Positions 8,870 through 19,954 of a DNA stretch of 64,000 nucleotides are shown here, one piece after another. The stretch comes from Actinomycetospora sp. NBRC 106375 (lineage in GTDB: Bacteria > Actinomycetota > Actinomycetes > Mycobacteriales > Pseudonocardiaceae): positions 372,001-436,000 of the forward strand of contig NZ_BSTS01000001.1 of the NCBI RefSeq assembly GCF_030269665.1. Direction: 5' to 3'. How positions within the stretch are numbered: position 1 is the stretch's first letter; every line of letters begins with the position of its first letter. Under the pieces are notes generated by a model, which saw only the letters and a program-made list of their open reading frames with translations, did no database searches and was not told where the DNA came from. Position numbers and translations under genes: made by a program.

Positions 8870-10384
8870 TCAGCCGGCGGGGCTCAGGGGCAGGGCGCCG
8901 GGGTGGAGGGGGGCGGGGAGGTCGGTGGTGCCGTCGGGGTCGAGGTAGCGGTCGACCGCGGCGGCGGCGGAGCGGCCCTCGGCGATCGCCCAGACGATCA
9001 GTGAGGCGCCGCGGTGGGCGTCGCCGCACACGAAGACACCGGGGGCGTCGGTCTGCCAGTCCGACCCGCACGGGACGGAGCCCTTCGGGGACCGCTCGAT
9101 GCCCAGCGCGGGCAGCAGGGCCGTGTCGTCTGGGCCCGTGAAGCCGATGGAGAACAGCACGAGGTCGGCCGGCATCTCGTGCACCTGCTCGCTGGTCGGC
9201 ACGACCTCCCGCGAGCCGTCCTCGCCGCGGCGCACCTCCACCGACGAGAGCTCGACCGCCCGGACGTGGCCGCGGTCGTCGCCGACGAAGCGGCGCACCG
9301 CGGTGGCGAACAGCCGCTCGCCGCCCTCCTCCAGGGCCGGGGGCGTCCGGAAGACGTAGGGCCAGGTCGGCCACGGCGACGAGGACTCCTCGCGGGTCTG
9401 CGGGGGTGGGGGGTACTGGTCGAGCTGGTGCACCCCGATCGCGCCCTGACGGGTGGCGGTGCCGTAGCAGTCGGCGCCGGTGTCGCCGCCGCCGATGATC
9501 ACGACGTTGCCGCCGCGGGCGCTGATCGGCGACGGCCCGTCGCCCTCCTGCTCGCGGTTGGCGGGCACGAGGTACTCCATCGCGAGGTGGATGCCGTCGA
9601 GGTCGCGCCCCTCGACGGTCCGGTCGTCGCGGCCGGCGAGCGCGCCGACCGCGAGGACCACGGCGTCGTGCTCGGCGCGCAGGCGATCGACGGGCAGCGC
9701 GGTGCCGCCGACCTCGCAGTTCACGACGAACCGGGTGCCCTCGGCGCGCATCTGCTCGAGGCGCCGGTCGACCTCCCATTTCTCGAACTTGTACTCCGGG
9801 ATGCCGTAGCGCATCAGCCCGCCGAGCCGGTCGTCGCGCTCGTAGACCGTGACGTCGTGACCGGCCCGCGTGAGCTGCTGGGCGGCGGCGAGCCCGGCGG
9901 GCCCGGAGCCCACCACGGCGACCCGCCGACCGGTGCGGATGGCCGGCGGCTGGGGCTCGATGTGGCCGTCCGCCCAGCCGTTCTCCGCGATCGACCACTC
10001 GACGCGCTTGATCGCCACCGGTCCGGGCTGGCTCGTGATCGACAGGACGCACGCGGCCTCGCACGGGGCGGGGCAGAGCGCGCCGGTGAACTCGGGGAAG
10101 TTGTTCGTCGCGTGCAGCCGGCCGGTCGCCCGGGCCCACTCGCCGCGCCGGACGTGGTCGTTCCACTCGGGGATGAGGTTGCCCAGCGGGCAGCCCGCGC
10201 CGCCGGAGTGGCAGAACGGGATGCCGCAGTCCATGCACCGGGAGGCCTGGACCTCCGTGCCTGCGCGGACCGCCGGGTCGGTCAGCGGCGCGTAGAGCTC
10301 GTGCCAGTCGGTGCGCCGCTCCTCGATCGGACGCTTCGGGTTGTCCTCGCGGGCGTGCTTGAGGAAACCGCGCGGGTCAGCCAC
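8870..10384 (-). CDS. gltD: Glutamate synthase (NADPH) small subunit
   Basis: A 504-residue beta subunit. It oxidises NADPH on FAD and passes electrons to GltB through [4Fe-4S] clusters. Visible: N-terminal cluster cysteines in [15 protein letters not shown] and [15 protein letters not shown] loop [14 protein letters not shown], the NADPH-site motif [15 protein letters not shown], and the terminal FAD motif [18 protein letters not shown]. The start is a GTG at 10384 ([10 protein letters not shown]), eight bases inside the end of gltB, so the subunits are translationally coupled. Together with GltB it makes glutamate from glutamine and 2-oxoglutarate. Confidence 0.97.
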   Translation of the reverse strand: MADPRGFLKHAREDNPKRPIEERRTDWHELYAPLTDPAVRAGTEVQASRCMDCGIPFCHSGGAGCPLGNLIPEWNDHVRRGEWARATGRLHATNNFPEFTGALCPAPCEAACVLSITSQPGPVAIKRVEWSIAENGWADGHIEPQPPAIRTGRRVAVVGSGPAGLAAAQQLTRAGHDVTVYERDDRLGGLMRYGIPEYKFEKWEVDRRLEQMRAEGTRFVVNCEVGGTALPVDRLRAEHDAVVLAVGALAGRDDRTVEGRDLDGIHLAMEYLVPANREQEGDGPSPISARGGNVVIIGGGDTGADCYGTATRQGAIGVHQLDQYPPPPQTREESSSPWPTWPYVFRTPPALEEGGERLFATAVRRFVGDDRGHVRAVELSSVEVRRGEDGSREVVPTSEQVHEMPADLVLFSIGFTGPDDTALLPALGIERSPKGSVPCGSDWQTDAPGVFVCGDAHRGASLIVWAIAEGRSAAAAVDRYLDPDGTTDLPAPLHPGALPLSPAG

Positions 10385-13300
10385 CGGCCGCCACCTCCAT
10401 GATCACCTCGTCGGGGTCCCGTCCCTCGGCCTGGGCGCGCTGCGTCGCGTCGAGCACGCGCCGGAAGTCGTCGGGCATGACCTTGGTGAACCGGCGGACG
10501 GCGTCGTCCCACCGGTCGAGCAGGGCCGCCGCGCGCGGCGAGCCGGTGAGCTCGCGGTGGCGCAGGACGGCCCCGTGCAGCCAGTCCGCGTCCTCGTCGT
10601 CGACCTCGAGCAGCGAGACCATCTCGGGGTTGACGCGGGTCTCGGGCAGGTCGAGCACGAACGCGATGCCCCCGGACATGCCCGCGCCGAGGTTGCGGCC
10701 GGTGGCGCCGAGCACCACGACGCGGCCGCCGGTCATGTACTCGCAGGCGTGGTCGCCGGTGCCCTCGACCACGGCGAGCGCCCCGGAGTTGCGCACGCAG
10801 AAGCGCTCGCCGACCTGCCCGCGCAGGAACACCTCGCCGGCGGTGGCGCCGTAGGCGATGACGTTGCCGGCGATGACGTGCTGCTCGTCCTGGCCACGGG
10901 ACTCGACGCCGGCGGCGAAGGGCGCGTCCTCGGGCGGCCGCACGATCACCCGGCCCCCCGAGAGCCCCTTGGCCAGGTAGTCGTTGGCGTCGCCGACGAG
11001 GTCGAGCGTCATCCCGGGCGGCAGGAACGCGCCGAACGACTGGCCCGCCGAGCCGTGGAACTCGACGTGGATCGTGTCGTCGGGCAGCCCGTCCCGGCCG
11101 TGGCGGCGCGTGACCTCGGCGCCGGTCAGCGTGCCGACCGTGCGGTTGACGTTGCGGACCGGCATCTCCAGGCGCACCGGGCTCCCGTCGGCCAGCGCCC
11201 CCTCCGCGAGCTGCATCAGGGTGCGGTCCAGCGCCCGGTCGAGTCCGTGGTCCTGGGTCGTCGTCCGGATGCGGTCGGTGGACGCGCCGGTCGGGACGTC
11301 CGGGACGGTGAACAGCGGCGTCAGGTCGATGCCGCGGGCCTTCCAGTTCTCGACCGCCTCGCGGCCGTCGATCAGCTCGGCGTGCCCGATCGCCTCGTCG
11401 AGGGTGCGGAAGCCGAGCTCGGCGAGGTGCTCGCGGACCTCCTCGGCGATGAACCAGAAGAAGTTCTCGACGAACTCCGGGCGGCCCGTGTAGCGCTTGC
11501 GGAGCTCCGGGTTCTGCGTGGCGACCCCGACCGGACACGTGTCGAGGTGGCAGACGCGCATCATGACGCAGCCGTTGACGACCAGCGGTGCGGTGGAGAA
11601 GCCGTACTCCTCGGCGCCCAGCAGGGCCCCGACGATGACGTCCCGGCCGGTCTTCATCTGGCCGTCGACCTGCACCGTGATCCGGTCACGCAGCCCGTTG
11701 AGCATGAGGGTCTGCTGCGTGTCGGCCAGGCCGATCTCCCAGGGTGCCCCGGCGTGCTTGAGCGAGGTCAGCGGCGCGGCGCCGGTGCCGCCCTCGTAGC
11801 CGGAGATCAGCACGACGTCGGAGTGCGCCTTCGCCACGCCGGCCGCGACCGTGCCGACGCCCACCGAGGACACGAGCTTGACGTGGATGCGGGCGTGCTC
11901 GTTCGCGTTCTTCAGGTCGTGGATGAGCTGTTTGAGGTCCTCGATCGAGTAGATGTCGTGGTGCGGCGGCGGTGAGATCAGCCCGACGCCCGGCGTCGAG
12001 TACCGCACCTCGGCGATCCACGGGTAGACCTTCTGGCCGGCCAGCTGGCCGCCCTCCCCCGGCTTCGCGCCCTGCGCCATCTTGATCTGGATGTCGGTGG
12101 CGTTGACCAGGTACTCGCTGGTCACGCCGAAGCGCCCGGAGGCGACCTGCTTGATCGACGAGCGCTGGGACGGGTCGTAGAGCCGCACCGGGTCCTCGCC
12201 GCCCTCGCCGGTGTTCGACTTGCCGCCGATGTTGTTCATCGCGATCGCGAGGTCGGTGTGCGCCTCGGCGGAGATCGACCCGTAGGACATCGCCCCGGTG
12301 GCGAACCGCTGGACGATCTCGGTGGCGGGCTCGACCTCCTCGAGCGGGACGGGCGTGCGCTCCTCCGTCCGGAGCCGGAACATGCCCCGCAGGGCCCCGC
12401 CGGATTCGATCAGCCGGTTCGCCTCGGCCGTGTAGCGCTTGAACACGTCCCACTGCTTCGTCCGCGAGGAGTGCTGCAGCAGGAACACCGTCTCGGGGCT
12501 GAACAGGTGCAGCTCGCCCTCGCGGCGATAGGCGTACTCCCCGCCGACCTCGAGCTTGCGGTGGGTGCGCTCCCCCGGGTTGTCCGGGTAGGCGCGGCGG
12601 TGGCGCTCGGCGGTCTCCCGGGCCACGAGGTCCAGGCCGCCGCCGCCGAGCTTCGACGACGTCCCCCAGAAGAACTCGTCGATGAGCTCCTGGGACAGGC
12701 CGAGCGCCTCGAACGCCTGGGCCGCCGTGTAGCCGGAGATCGTCGAGATCCCCATCTTCGACATGACCTTGCGCACGCCCTTGACCAGGGCACCGATGTA
12801 GTTCCGGATCGCCCGGTCGCACTCGACGCCCTGCAGCCACCCGTTGTTGATCATGTCTTCGATCGACTCGAAGGCCAGGTACGGGTTGACCGCGGCGGCG
12901 CCGTATGCGAGCAGCAGGGCGACGTGGTGGACCTCGCGGGCGTCGCCGCACTCCGCGACGAGGGCGACCTGGGTGCGCTCGCGGGTGGCGACGAGGTGGT
13001 GGTGCACCGCCGAGACCAGCAGGAGCGCCGGGATCGGCGCCCACTGCGCGTCCGAGTCGCGGTCGGAGAGCACGAGGATGCGCTTGCCGGCCGCGATGGC
13101 CTCGGACGACTCCCGGCGCACCCGGTCGAGCGCAGCGCGCAGGGCCTCCTCGCCGCCGTCGACCTCGTAGAGCCCGCCGATGACCGTGGCGGCGAAGCCG
13201 GGCATGTCGCCGTCGTCGTCGATGTGGATGAGCTTGGCCAGCTCGTCGTTGTCGATCACCGGGTCCGGGAGCACGACCTGGCGGCAGGACGCCGGACCGG

Positions 13301-14975
13301 GGTGGAACAGGTTCTGCTCGGGCCCGATCGCCCGCGCCATGCAGGTGACGAGCTCCTCGCGGATCGCGTCCAGCGGCGGGTTGGTGACCTGCGCGAACAG
13401 CTGGACGAAGTAGTCGTAGAGCATGCGGGCCCGCGACGAGAGGGCCGCGGTGGGCGTGTCGGTGCCCATCGAGCCGAGCGGCTCGGCGCCCGTGCTCGCC
13501 ATCGGCACGAGCAGGATCCGCTGCTCCTCCTCGGTGTAGCCGAACGTCTGCTGGCGGCGCATCACCGACTCGTGGGTGTGCACCACGTGCTCGCGGGCCG
13601 GCAGCTCGTCGAGCCGGATCAGTCCCGCGCGCAGCCAGTCGTCGTAGGGCTCCTCGGCGGCCAGCCCGCTCTTGTAGGCGTCGTCGTCGACGATCTCCCC
13701 GGCGCGGGTGTCGACCAGGAACATGCGGCCCGGGCGCAGCCGGCCCTTCGCCAGCACCCGGGCGGGCTCCACGTCGAGCACGCCGGACTCGCTGGCCAGC
13801 ACCACGCGGTCGTCGTCGAGGTGCCACCAGCGCGAGGGCCGCAGGCCGTTGCGGTCGAGCGTCGCGCCCATGACCGTGCCGTCGGTGAAGGTGACGCACG
13901 CCGGCCCGTCCCAGGGCTCCATGAGGCTCGCGTGGAACTGGTAGAAGGCCCGCTGGTCGGCGGGCATCTCGTCGTGGTTCTCCCAGGCCTCGGGCATCAT
14001 CATCATGACGGCGTGCGGGACCGGGCGGCCGCCGAGCGTGAGCAGCTCGAGGACCTCGTCGAAGCTCGCGGAGTCCGACACGTCCTCGGGGCACACCGGC
14101 ATCGCGCGCTGCAGGTCGCCGGGGAACAGGTCGGTCGCGAGGAGCGCCTCGCGGGCCCGCATACGGTTGCGGTTGCCGCGGATGGTGTTGATCTCGCCGT
14201 TGTGCGCCATGACGCGGTAGGGGTGGGCCAGGGGCCAGCTCGGGAACGTGTTGGTCGAGAACCGGCTGTGGACCACGGCGATGGCGCTGACCAGGCGTTC
14301 GTCGCGCAGATCCGGGAAGAACAGCGGCAGCTGGTCGGTGGTCAGCATGCCCTTGTAGGTCATCGTCCGGCTGGAGAGCGACGCGATGTAGAGCCCGCAG
14401 CCCTCCTCCTGCGACTGGCGCTCCGCGCGCTTGCGCACGATCCAGGCGAGACGGTCGAGCGCGATCCCCGTCACCGACCTGTCGGGCGCGGCGACGACCA
14501 CCTGGCCGAAGTGCGGCATCGCGCCGCGCGCCACGGAGCCGACGTCGGCGCCGTCGGGGTCGACGGGGACCTCCCGCCAGGCGAGGACGTCGAGGCCCTC
14601 CTCGGCGGCGATCCGTTCGAGCAGCGAGACCGCCTTGACTCGGTCGTCGGGGTCGGCCGGCAGGAACGCCAGGCCCGTCGCGTACGCCAGCACCGGCGCG
14701 CCGCCGTCCGGGGACGGCCGGGGCTCGGGGAGCTCGACGTCGACCGTGGCGCGCAGGAGCGCGTCGGGGACCTGCAGCATGATCCCGGCGCCGTCACCGC
14801 TGGTCGGCTCGCTGCCGGCCGCCCCGCGGTGGTCCAGGTTGTGCAGCACGACCAGCGCGTCCCGCACGATCGCGTGGCTGCGCTCGCCCCGGACGTGCGC
14901 GACCGCGCCGACGCCGCAGGCGTCGTGCTCGTAGGCGGGGTCGTAGAGCCCCTGGCGTGCGCTCGGTGCCGGCAT
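10377..14975 (-). CDS. gltB: Glutamate synthase (NADPH) large subunit
   Basis: A 1532-residue alpha subunit of normal length. The N-terminal glutaminase has its catalytic Cys at about residue 20 in [11 protein letters not shown], so a short propeptide must be removed. The central domain is followed by the FMN/2-oxoglutarate synthase domain, with [21 protein letters not shown] split across loops and the [3Fe-4S] cysteines in [15 protein letters not shown]. The C-terminal beta-helix is the GXGXG domain. The ATG at 14975 follows a GAGGAGGC ribosome site; the longer upstream frame is arginine-rich shadow. A -10 box lies about 200 bases upstream, so the leader is long. Confidence 0.97.
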   Translation of the reverse strand: MPAPSARQGLYDPAYEHDACGVGAVAHVRGERSHAIVRDALVVLHNLDHRGAAGSEPTSGDGAGIMLQVPDALLRATVDVELPEPRPSPDGGAPVLAYATGLAFLPADPDDRVKAVSLLERIAAEEGLDVLAWREVPVDPDGADVGSVARGAMPHFGQVVVAAPDRSVTGIALDRLAWIVRKRAERQSQEEGCGLYIASLSSRTMTYKGMLTTDQLPLFFPDLRDERLVSAIAVVHSRFSTNTFPSWPLAHPYRVMAHNGEINTIRGNRNRMRAREALLATDLFPGDLQRAMPVCPEDVSDSASFDEVLELLTLGGRPVPHAVMMMMPEAWENHDEMPADQRAFYQFHASLMEPWDGPACVTFTDGTVMGATLDRNGLRPSRWWHLDDDRVVLASESGVLDVEPARVLAKGRLRPGRMFLVDTRAGEIVDDDAYKSGLAAEEPYDDWLRAGLIRLDELPAREHVVHTHESVMRRQQTFGYTEEEQRILLVPMASTGAEPLGSMGTDTPTAALSSRARMLYDYFVQLFAQVTNPPLDAIREELVTCMARAIGPEQNLFHPGPASCRQVVLPDPVIDNDELAKLIHIDDDGDMPGFAATVIGGLYEVDGGEEALRAALDRVRRESSEAIAAGKRILVLSDRDSDAQWAPIPALLLVSAVHHHLVATRERTQVALVAECGDAREVHHVALLLAYGAAAVNPYLAFESIEDMINNGWLQGVECDRAIRNYIGALVKGVRKVMSKMGISTISGYTAAQAFEALGLSQELIDEFFWGTSSKLGGGGLDLVARETAERHRRAYPDNPGERTHRKLEVGGEYAYRREGELHLFSPETVFLLQHSSRTKQWDVFKRYTAEANRLIESGGALRGMFRLRTEERTPVPLEEVEPATEIVQRFATGAMSYGSISAEAHTDLAIAMNNIGGKSNTGEGGEDPVRLYDPSQRSSIKQVASGRFGVTSEYLVNATDIQIKMAQGAKPGEGGQLAGQKVYPWIAEVRYSTPGVGLISPPPHHDIYSIEDLKQLIHDLKNANEHARIHVKLVSSVGVGTVAAGVAKAHSDVVLISGYEGGTGAAPLTSLKHAGAPWEIGLADTQQTLMLNGLRDRITVQVDGQMKTGRDVIVGALLGAEEYGFSTAPLVVNGCVMMRVCHLDTCPVGVATQNPELRKRYTGRPEFVENFFWFIAEEVREHLAELGFRTLDEAIGHAELIDGREAVENWKARGIDLTPLFTVPDVPTGASTDRIRTTTQDHGLDRALDRTLMQLAEGALADGSPVRLEMPVRNVNRTVGTLTGAEVTRRHGRDGLPDDTIHVEFHGSAGQSFGAFLPPGMTLDLVGDANDYLAKGLSGGRVIVRPPEDAPFAAGVESRGQDEQHVIAGNVIAYGATAGEVFLRGQVGERFCVRNSGALAVVEGTGDHACEYMTGGRVVVLGATGRNLGAGMSGGIAFVLDLPETRVNPEMVSLLEVDDEDADWLHGAVLRHRELTGSPRAAALLDRWDDAVRRFTKVMPDDFRRVLDATQRAQAEGRDPDEVIMEVAAGG

Positions 14976-15255
14976 CCGGCGCCTCCTCGTCGTCGCGCGG
15001 GCGGGTGGTGCGGAGGAACCCGGGGACGACGGTGGCCCTGGACGGTGGTGCGGCGATCGGCAGCCGGCAGCGCGGCCTCTCGGCCCTGATGACGGCGCGT
15101 GTTCGGTCCCGGACGACGGGGACGACACACCGACGGCGGCGCCGGACCCCGACGTCCCGCGCGGTGCGCACCCGATCCTAGACGGTCGCGCCGCCGCGGG
15201 CAGGCCCGTGCGCCCGGCGTCGTCCGTGCCCGGCCGACCCGCTCCGCCGGGTCGA
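14976..15255 (-). other. Long untranslated leader of gltB and lgt-gltB spacer
   Basis: No gene fits in these 280 bases. A TAGGAT -10 box at 15175-15180 (minus strand) would start a transcript near 15168 and leave about 190 bases of leader before gltB. The leader is G+C-rich with many short inverted repeats but shows no riboswitch consensus I recognise. Leader-level control of nitrogen assimilation is possible but unproven. Confidence 0.4.
15175..15180 (-). promoter_or_regulatory. -10 box for gltBD
   Basis: TAGGAT on the minus strand, the best -10 hexamer between lgt and gltB. No clear TTGACN -35 lies 16-18 bases upstream. Confidence 0.4.
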
Positions 15256-16392
15256 TCAGCTCGTGGTGCGCGACGGCGGCTCCGCCGTCACGTCCTCCTC
15301 GTTCTCCTGCGCCGGATCGGCGGGGGCGGCGTCGACACTGGTGGGGTTGGACGCCCCGCCCGTGCCGCCCGGCTCCGCCGCCGACGACTTCTCGACGCGG
15401 CGACCCTCGACCTCGTTGCGGGCGCGCTCGTCCTCCGTGCTGTCGTTCGTCGTCACAGGCGCGGGCGTACCCGACGCCCCGTCCGACGAACCGGCCGTGC
15501 CGCCGTCGGTGTCGGGGGTCTCGGCGTCGCGGCCGAACACCTCGCGCGGCCTGCCGCGGAACCAGATCATGTAGGCGACCGCGCCGACGAACACCACGGC
15601 CGCGACGACCACGTTGATGCGCACGTCGCCGAACACCCGCGTGGCCGGATCGGTGCGCATCAGCTCGATGACGAACCGCCCGGCGGTGTAGCCCGCGACG
15701 TAGAGGGCGAACGCGCGGCCGTGGGACAGGCGGAAGCGCCGGTCGGCCCACACCACGAGCGCCGCGACCAGGAGGTTCCACACCAGCTCGTAGAGGAAGG
15801 TGGGCTGGACGATCGCGACCGGTGTGCTGTCGACCGCGACGCCGGTGAGGTTGTCCGGGATACCGGTCGCGGGATCGACACGGCGGTAGATCTCCAGACC
15901 CCACGGCAGCGTCGTCGGGGCGCCGTAGAGCTCCTGGTTGAACCAGTTTCCCAACCGGCCGATCGCCTGCGCCGTGACGATGCCGGGCGCGGCGGCGTCG
16001 GCGAACGCCGTCAGCGGCACCCCGCGGCGCCGGCAGGCGATCCACGCCCCGACGCCGCCGAGCGCGATCGCGCCCCAGATCCCCAGCCCGCCCTGCCAGA
16101 TGTAGAGCGCCGCGAGCGGGTTGCCGCCGGGCCCGAAGTACGTCCGCCAGTCGGTCGCCACGTGGTAGAGCCGCCCGCCGATGAGGCCGAACGGCACCGC
16201 GAACACCGCGACGTCGGTGACGGTGCCCGGCTCGCCGCCGCGCGCGACGAAGCGCCGCTCGGTCCACAGGATCGCCACGACGATCCCGGCGATGATGCAC
16301 AGGGCGTACGCCCGCAGCGGGATCGGCCCGAGCTCCCAGACCCCTTGAGGCGGGCTGGGCAGGTAGGTGGGCAGGGCGAGCACGGCGGCCAC
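15256..16392 (-). CDS. lgt: Prolipoprotein diacylglyceryl transferase
   Basis: A 378-residue membrane enzyme. It transfers diacylglyceryl from phosphatidylglycerol to the lipobox cysteine of prolipoproteins. It has about seven membrane helices and the Lgt signature [22 protein letters not shown] and [13 protein letters not shown] are also conserved. From about residue 275 a hydrophilic, acidic T/S/E/P-rich tail of some 100 residues extends into the cytoplasm, as in other actinobacterial Lgt proteins. The GTG at 16392 follows GGGAG and gives a normal N-terminus. It lies downstream of trpA, an order also common in mycobacteria (trpA-lgt). Confidence 0.95.
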   Translation of the reverse strand: MAAVLALPTYLPSPPQGVWELGPIPLRAYALCIIAGIVVAILWTERRFVARGGEPGTVTDVAVFAVPFGLIGGRLYHVATDWRTYFGPGGNPLAALYIWQGGLGIWGAIALGGVGAWIACRRRGVPLTAFADAAAPGIVTAQAIGRLGNWFNQELYGAPTTLPWGLEIYRRVDPATGIPDNLTGVAVDSTPVAIVQPTFLYELVWNLLVAALVVWADRRFRLSHGRAFALYVAGYTAGRFVIELMRTDPATRVFGDVRINVVVAAVVFVGAVAYMIWFRGRPREVFGRDAETPDTDGGTAGSSDGASGTPAPVTTNDSTEDERARNEVEGRRVEKSSAAEPGGTGGASNPTSVDAAPADPAQENEEDVTAEPPSRTTS

Positions 16393-16443
16393 GCTATCTC
16401 CCGCGCGTCGTGGCTCCGTGTGGCGGCCCGGGCACGCGGCGGG

Positions 16444-16455
16444 GTTCGCGCGAAC
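16444..16455. promoter_or_regulatory. Palindrome in the lgt-glycosyltransferase divergent spacer
   Basis: GTTCGCGCGAAC is a perfect 12-base palindrome about 50 bases before the lgt start and 70 before the glycosyltransferase start. It could be an operator for either gene. A palindrome of this length in G+C-rich DNA can also be chance. Confidence 0.25.
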
Positions 16456-16525
16456 GGCGCCTTGCCCGCGGGGAACGTGAGAGGGGCCAATGACCTCGGC
16501 CGGTTCCGGCGCCCGGGGGGAAGCG

Positions 16526-17653
16526 ATGGCACGGGTACTCGCGGTGACGTGGGACGGCGGCGGCAACGTCCCGCCCCTGCTGGGTGTGGCGACGCAGCTG
16601 GTCCGGCGGGGCCACGAGGTGCGGGTGCTCGGGCACGCGGGGCAGCGCGACGACGTCGAGGCCGCCGGTCTGGCGTTCGTGGCCTATCGGCACGCCCGCC
16701 CCTGGGCGGCGACCGACCCGCTCTCGGGGCCGCGTCACGCGCTCGCCTACGTCGCCCTGTTCAGCGACCGCGGGCCGGGGCGCGACGTCGCCGCGGAGGT
16801 CGGTGACGTGGACCTGGTGCTGGCCGACGCCATGAGCCTCGCGGCCCTGCAGGCGGCGCAGCGGGCCGGCGTGCCGACCGTCGTGCTCGTCCACCTGTTC
16901 CGCCGGTACCTCACCGCGGTCTGGGCGCGCGGCCCGATGGGGCTCGCGGCGGCGGTGCGCGGCATGCGCCCGACCCGGCTGTGGGACGCGGCGCGGCGGG
17001 TGCTGGTGGCGAGCGACCCCGTGCTTGACCCGGGCGCTCCGGGCTCGCTGTCCGGCAACGTCCGCTACGTCGGCCCGGTCGGGCCACCGGTCCGGCCGGC
17101 CGCGGTGCGCTCCGAGCCCCTCGTGCTCGTCAGCCTCAGCACGATCTTCTACCCGGGCCAGGAGGACCTCCTCGCGCGCCTGCTCGAGGCGCTCGCGCCC
17201 CTGCCGCTGCGGGTGGTGGTGACCACCGGCCCGGCTGTCGACCCCGACGCCCTCGACGCCCCGTCGAACGCCGAGATCGTCCGCTACCGCCCGCACGGCG
17301 AGCTGATGCCGCAGGCGTCCCTCGTCGTCAGCCACGGCGGGCACTCGACGGCGATGCTCGCGCTCGCCCACGACCTGCCCGTGCTCGTGCTGCCCCTGCA
17401 CCCCCAGCTCGACCACCCGCTGGTGGGCGCGGCGATCGCCGACGCCGGCGCAGGGCGGGTCCTGCCGGCCGCGAGCGACCCGCCGGCGATCCGCGACGCC
17501 GTGCGGGAGCTCGTCGCCGACGGTCCGCACCGGGGTGCCGCGGCCGCGATCGGGGCACGGCTGCGGGCGCGGGACGGGGCGGCGGTGGCGGCCGACGAGA
17601 TCGAGATCGTGCTGCGGGGCCGGGAGCGGGCGTCGGCCCGGCGTCCGCTCTGA
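16526..17653 (+). CDS. UGT/MGT-type glycosyltransferase (GT1 family)
   Basis: A 375-residue GT-B glycosyltransferase. The N-terminal acceptor domain begins VLAVTWDGGGNVPPLLGVA and the C-terminal donor domain carries SLVVSHGGHSTAMLALAHDLPVLVLP, the nucleotide-sugar signature of the macrolide and sterol glycosyltransferase group. Such enzymes move glucose, rhamnose or other sugars from UDP or dTDP donors to lipophilic acceptors. The ATG at 16526 has GGGGGAAG upstream and begins the family's first beta strand; an in-frame ATG 12 codons earlier lacks this. It is a single gene between lgt and the trp genes, with no biosynthetic cluster around it, so the acceptor is unknown. Confidence 0.85.
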   Translation: MARVLAVTWDGGGNVPPLLGVATQLVRRGHEVRVLGHAGQRDDVEAAGLAFVAYRHARPWAATDPLSGPRHALAYVALFSDRGPGRDVAAEVGDVDLVLADAMSLAALQAAQRAGVPTVVLVHLFRRYLTAVWARGPMGLAAAVRGMRPTRLWDAARRVLVASDPVLDPGAPGSLSGNVRYVGPVGPPVRPAAVRSEPLVLVSLSTIFYPGQEDLLARLLEALAPLPLRVVVTTGPAVDPDALDAPSNAEIVRYRPHGELMPQASLVVSHGGHSTAMLALAHDLPVLVLPLHPQLDHPLVGAAIADAGAGRVLPAASDPPAIRDAVRELVADGPHRGAAAAIGARLRARDGAAVAADEIEIVLRGRERASARRPL

Positions 17654-17672
17654 GCGAAGGGCACCTTCGCTC
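17652..17672. terminator. Hairpin between glycosyltransferase and trpA
   Basis: GAGCGAAGG, loop gca, CCTTCGCTC: a perfect 9-base stem beginning within the glycosyltransferase TGA stop. The convergent trpA stop lies 41 bases further, so the hairpin can serve both directions. Confidence 0.6.
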
Positions 17673-17712
17673 GACGAGACGGGCGAGGGGCGCCCTCCGC
17701 TGGAACGCGGGG

Positions 17713-18561
17713 TCAGCGCCCCGTGTGCTGGCCCCGGACGCCCGCCGCGAGCTCCGTGGTCAGGCGGGCGACGGTCGCGCGGCCGTGCTCGGCGGCGCTC
17801 ACGAGCGCCGAGCCGACGATGACGCCGTCGGCGAAGCCCGCCACCTCGCCGGCCTGGGCGCCGTTGCGCACCCCGAGACCCACGCCGAGCGGCAGGTCGG
17901 TGTGGGTGCGCGTCCGGGACACGAGCCCGGCGGCGGCATCGGAGACGGCGTCGCGGGCGCCCGTGACGCCCATGGTCGAGGCCACGTAGAGGAACCCGCG
18001 GGTGGCGGCGGCGGTCGCGGCGATGCGCTCGTCGGTGGACGACGGCGCGACGAGGAAGATCGGCGCGAGGCCCTCGCGGTCGGCGGCGGCGAGCCAGCCC
18101 GCGGCCTCGTCGGGCACGAGGTCCGGGGTGATGACCCCCAGCCCGCCGGCGTTCGCCAGGTCGCGCGCGAACGCGTCGACGCCGTAGCGGAGCACCGGGT
18201 TCCAGTACGTCATGACGACCGCGCGGCCGCCGCGCGCCGAGAGCTGCTCGACGACCTCGAGGGTGTCGCGCACCCGGACGCCGGCCTTGAGCGCCGCGTC
18301 GACCGCGTGCTGGATGACCGGGCCGTCGAGCACGGGGTCGGAGTACGGCAGCCCGACCTCGACGAGGTCCGCGCCCGCGTCGAGGGTCTGGGTGAGCAGG
18401 CCCAGCGAGCCCTTCACCGTCGGGTAGCCCGCGGGCAGGTAGCCGATGAGCGCGGCGCGGCCCTCGGCCCGGGTCGTCCCGAACAGCTCGCCGAGGCGGT
18501 CCACGCCCGTCAGTGTCGATGCTCCGGCTCCGCTGCGCTCCGCGTCGGCAGAAGTGGTCAC
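17713..18561 (-). CDS. trpA: Tryptophan synthase alpha chain
   Basis: A 282-residue TIM-barrel subunit that cleaves indole-3-glycerol phosphate and channels indole to TrpB. Conserved: [32 protein letters not shown] (catalytic Glu and Asp), [25 protein letters not shown], and [25 protein letters not shown] for phosphate binding. The GTG start overlaps the trpB stop as GTGA. The first 20 residues are a loose extension ([10 protein letters not shown]) compared with mycobacterial TrpA. It is the last gene of the trp operon. Confidence 0.97.
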   Translation of the reverse strand: MTTSADAERSGAGASTLTGVDRLGELFGTTRAEGRAALIGYLPAGYPTVKGSLGLLTQTLDAGADLVEVGLPYSDPVLDGPVIQHAVDAALKAGVRVRDTLEVVEQLSARGGRAVVMTYWNPVLRYGVDAFARDLANAGGLGVITPDLVPDEAAGWLAAADREGLAPIFLVAPSSTDERIAATAAATRGFLYVASTMGVTGARDAVSDAAAGLVSRTRTHTDLPLGVGLGVRNGAQAGEVAGFADGVIVGSALVSAAEHGRATVARLTTELAAGVRGQHTGR

Positions 18562-19886
18562 AGCTCCCGCTCCCCGCTCGCCGCGGCCCCGTCGGCGTCG
18601 GCCGCCGGCAGCGGTTCCTCGGTCGGCAGCGACTCCGGGTCGACGACCCCGAACCAGCGGGCGGCGGTGTCGACGTCCTTGTCGCCGCGCCCGGAGAGGT
18701 TGACCAGGATCGTGGCGTCGGGCCCGAGCTCGCGTCCCAGCCGCAGCGCGCCCGCGATCGCGTGGGCGGACTCGATCGCCGGGATGATCCCCTCGGTGCG
18801 GCAGAGCAGCCGGAACGCCTCCATCGCCTCGGCGTCGGTGACCGGCTCGTAGGTCGCGCGCCCGGTGTCGGCCAGGAAGGCGTGCTCCGGGCCGACGCCC
18901 GGGTAGTCGAGCCCGGCCGAGATCGAGTGCGTCTCCAGCGTCTGCCCGTCGGCGTCCTGCAGGAGGTAGGACATCGCCCCGTGCAGCGCCCCCGGGGACC
19001 CGCCCGTGATCGAGGCGGCGTGCCGGCCGGTGTCGACACCGTCGCCGGCGGCCTCGAAGCCGACGAGCCGCACCCCGGCGTCGTCGAGGAACGGGTGGAA
19101 GATGCCGATGGCGTTCGAGCCGCCGCCGACGCACGCGGTGACCACGTCGGGCAGGCGGCCGTAGGCCTCGAGCACCTGCTCGCGGGCCTCGAGCCCGATC
19201 ACGCGGTGGAAGTCGCGGACCATCATCGGGAACGGGTGCGGGCCCGCCGCCGTCCCGAGGATGTAGTGGGTGTGGCCGACGGTGGAGACCCAGTCGCGGT
19301 AGGCCTCGTTGAGGGCGTCCTTGAGCGTGCGCGAGCCGGTGGTGACGGGCACGACCTCCGCGCCGAGCAACCGCATCCGCGCGACGTTGAGCGCCTGGCG
19401 CTCGGTGTCGACCTCGCCCATGTAGACCATGCACTCGAGGCCCATGAGCGCCGCGGCGGTGGCGGTCGCGACGCCGTGCTGGCCCGCCCCGGTCTCGGCG
19501 ATCACCCGCTTCTTGCCCATGCGGCGGGTCAGCAGGGCCTGACCGAGCACATTGTTGATCTTGTGCGAGCCCGTGTGGTTGAGGTCCTCGCGCTTGAGCA
19601 GGATGCGGGCGCCGCCGGCGTGCTCGGACAGCCGCCGCGCGTCGGTGACGGGCGAGGGCCGCCCCGCGTAGTCGCGCTGGAGCCGGTCGAGCTCGGCGAG
19701 GAACGCCGGATCGTGGCGGGCCTTGTCGTACTCCGCCGCGACCTCGTCCACGGCGGCGATGAGGGCCTCGGGCATGAAGCGGCCGCCGTAGGGCCCGAAG
19801 TGGCCGGTGTCGTCCGGCTCGTGGGTGGTCCCGGCGAGGCCCTGGCTGGCCGTGCTGGCCGTGCTGGCCGTGCTGGCCGACGTCAT
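18558..19886 (-). CDS. trpB: Tryptophan synthase beta chain
   Basis: A 442-residue PLP enzyme that condenses indole with serine. The PLP lysine lies in [15 protein letters not shown]; phosphate binding is GGGSNAIG, and GRGDKDVDT closes the fold. Residues 27-34 ([10 protein letters not shown]) begin the conserved protein. The first 20 residues contain a repeated STA unit encoded by a 9-base tandem repeat, and the C-terminus has an acidic extension beyond GRGDKD of about 30 residues. The ATG at 19886 is 68 bases after trpC; trpA overlaps its stop. Confidence 0.97.
   Translation of the reverse strand: MTSASTASTASTASQGLAGTTHEPDDTGHFGPYGGRFMPEALIAAVDEVAAEYDKARHDPAFLAELDRLQRDYAGRPSPVTDARRLSEHAGGARILLKREDLNHTGSHKINNVLGQALLTRRMGKKRVIAETGAGQHGVATATAAALMGLECMVYMGEVDTERQALNVARMRLLGAEVVPVTTGSRTLKDALNEAYRDWVSTVGHTHYILGTAAGPHPFPMMVRDFHRVIGLEAREQVLEAYGRLPDVVTACVGGGSNAIGIFHPFLDDAGVRLVGFEAAGDGVDTGRHAASITGGSPGALHGAMSYLLQDADGQTLETHSISAGLDYPGVGPEHAFLADTGRATYEPVTDAEAMEAFRLLCRTEGIIPAIESAHAIAGALRLGRELGPDATILVNLSGRGDKDVDTAARWFGVVDPESLPTEEPLPAADADGAAASGEREL
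19842..19880. repeat. 9-base tandem repeat in the 5' end of trpB
   Basis: The unit GTGCTGGCC (plus strand) is repeated about four times head to tail, giving a Ser-Thr-Ala repeat near the TrpB N-terminus. Unit length is a multiple of three, so changes in copy number keep the frame. Confidence 0.8.
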
Positions 19887-19954
19887 CTCACGGACTTCTT
19901 CCTGCGCGGGGACGGGCGTACGCCGGAGATGCTACGAGGCGGAGCGAGGGGGAA

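Noticed and set aside
12258-15089. A 943-codon open frame on the plus strand
   Set aside because: It lies entirely antisense to gltB, whose protein is conserved end to end. The plus-strand translation is R/G/A/V-rich without motifs, the usual shadow in 73 percent G+C DNA.
14976-15175. Glutamine or glycine riboswitch in the gltB leader
   Set aside because: The leader is long enough, but I could not find the conserved core of either class by eye.
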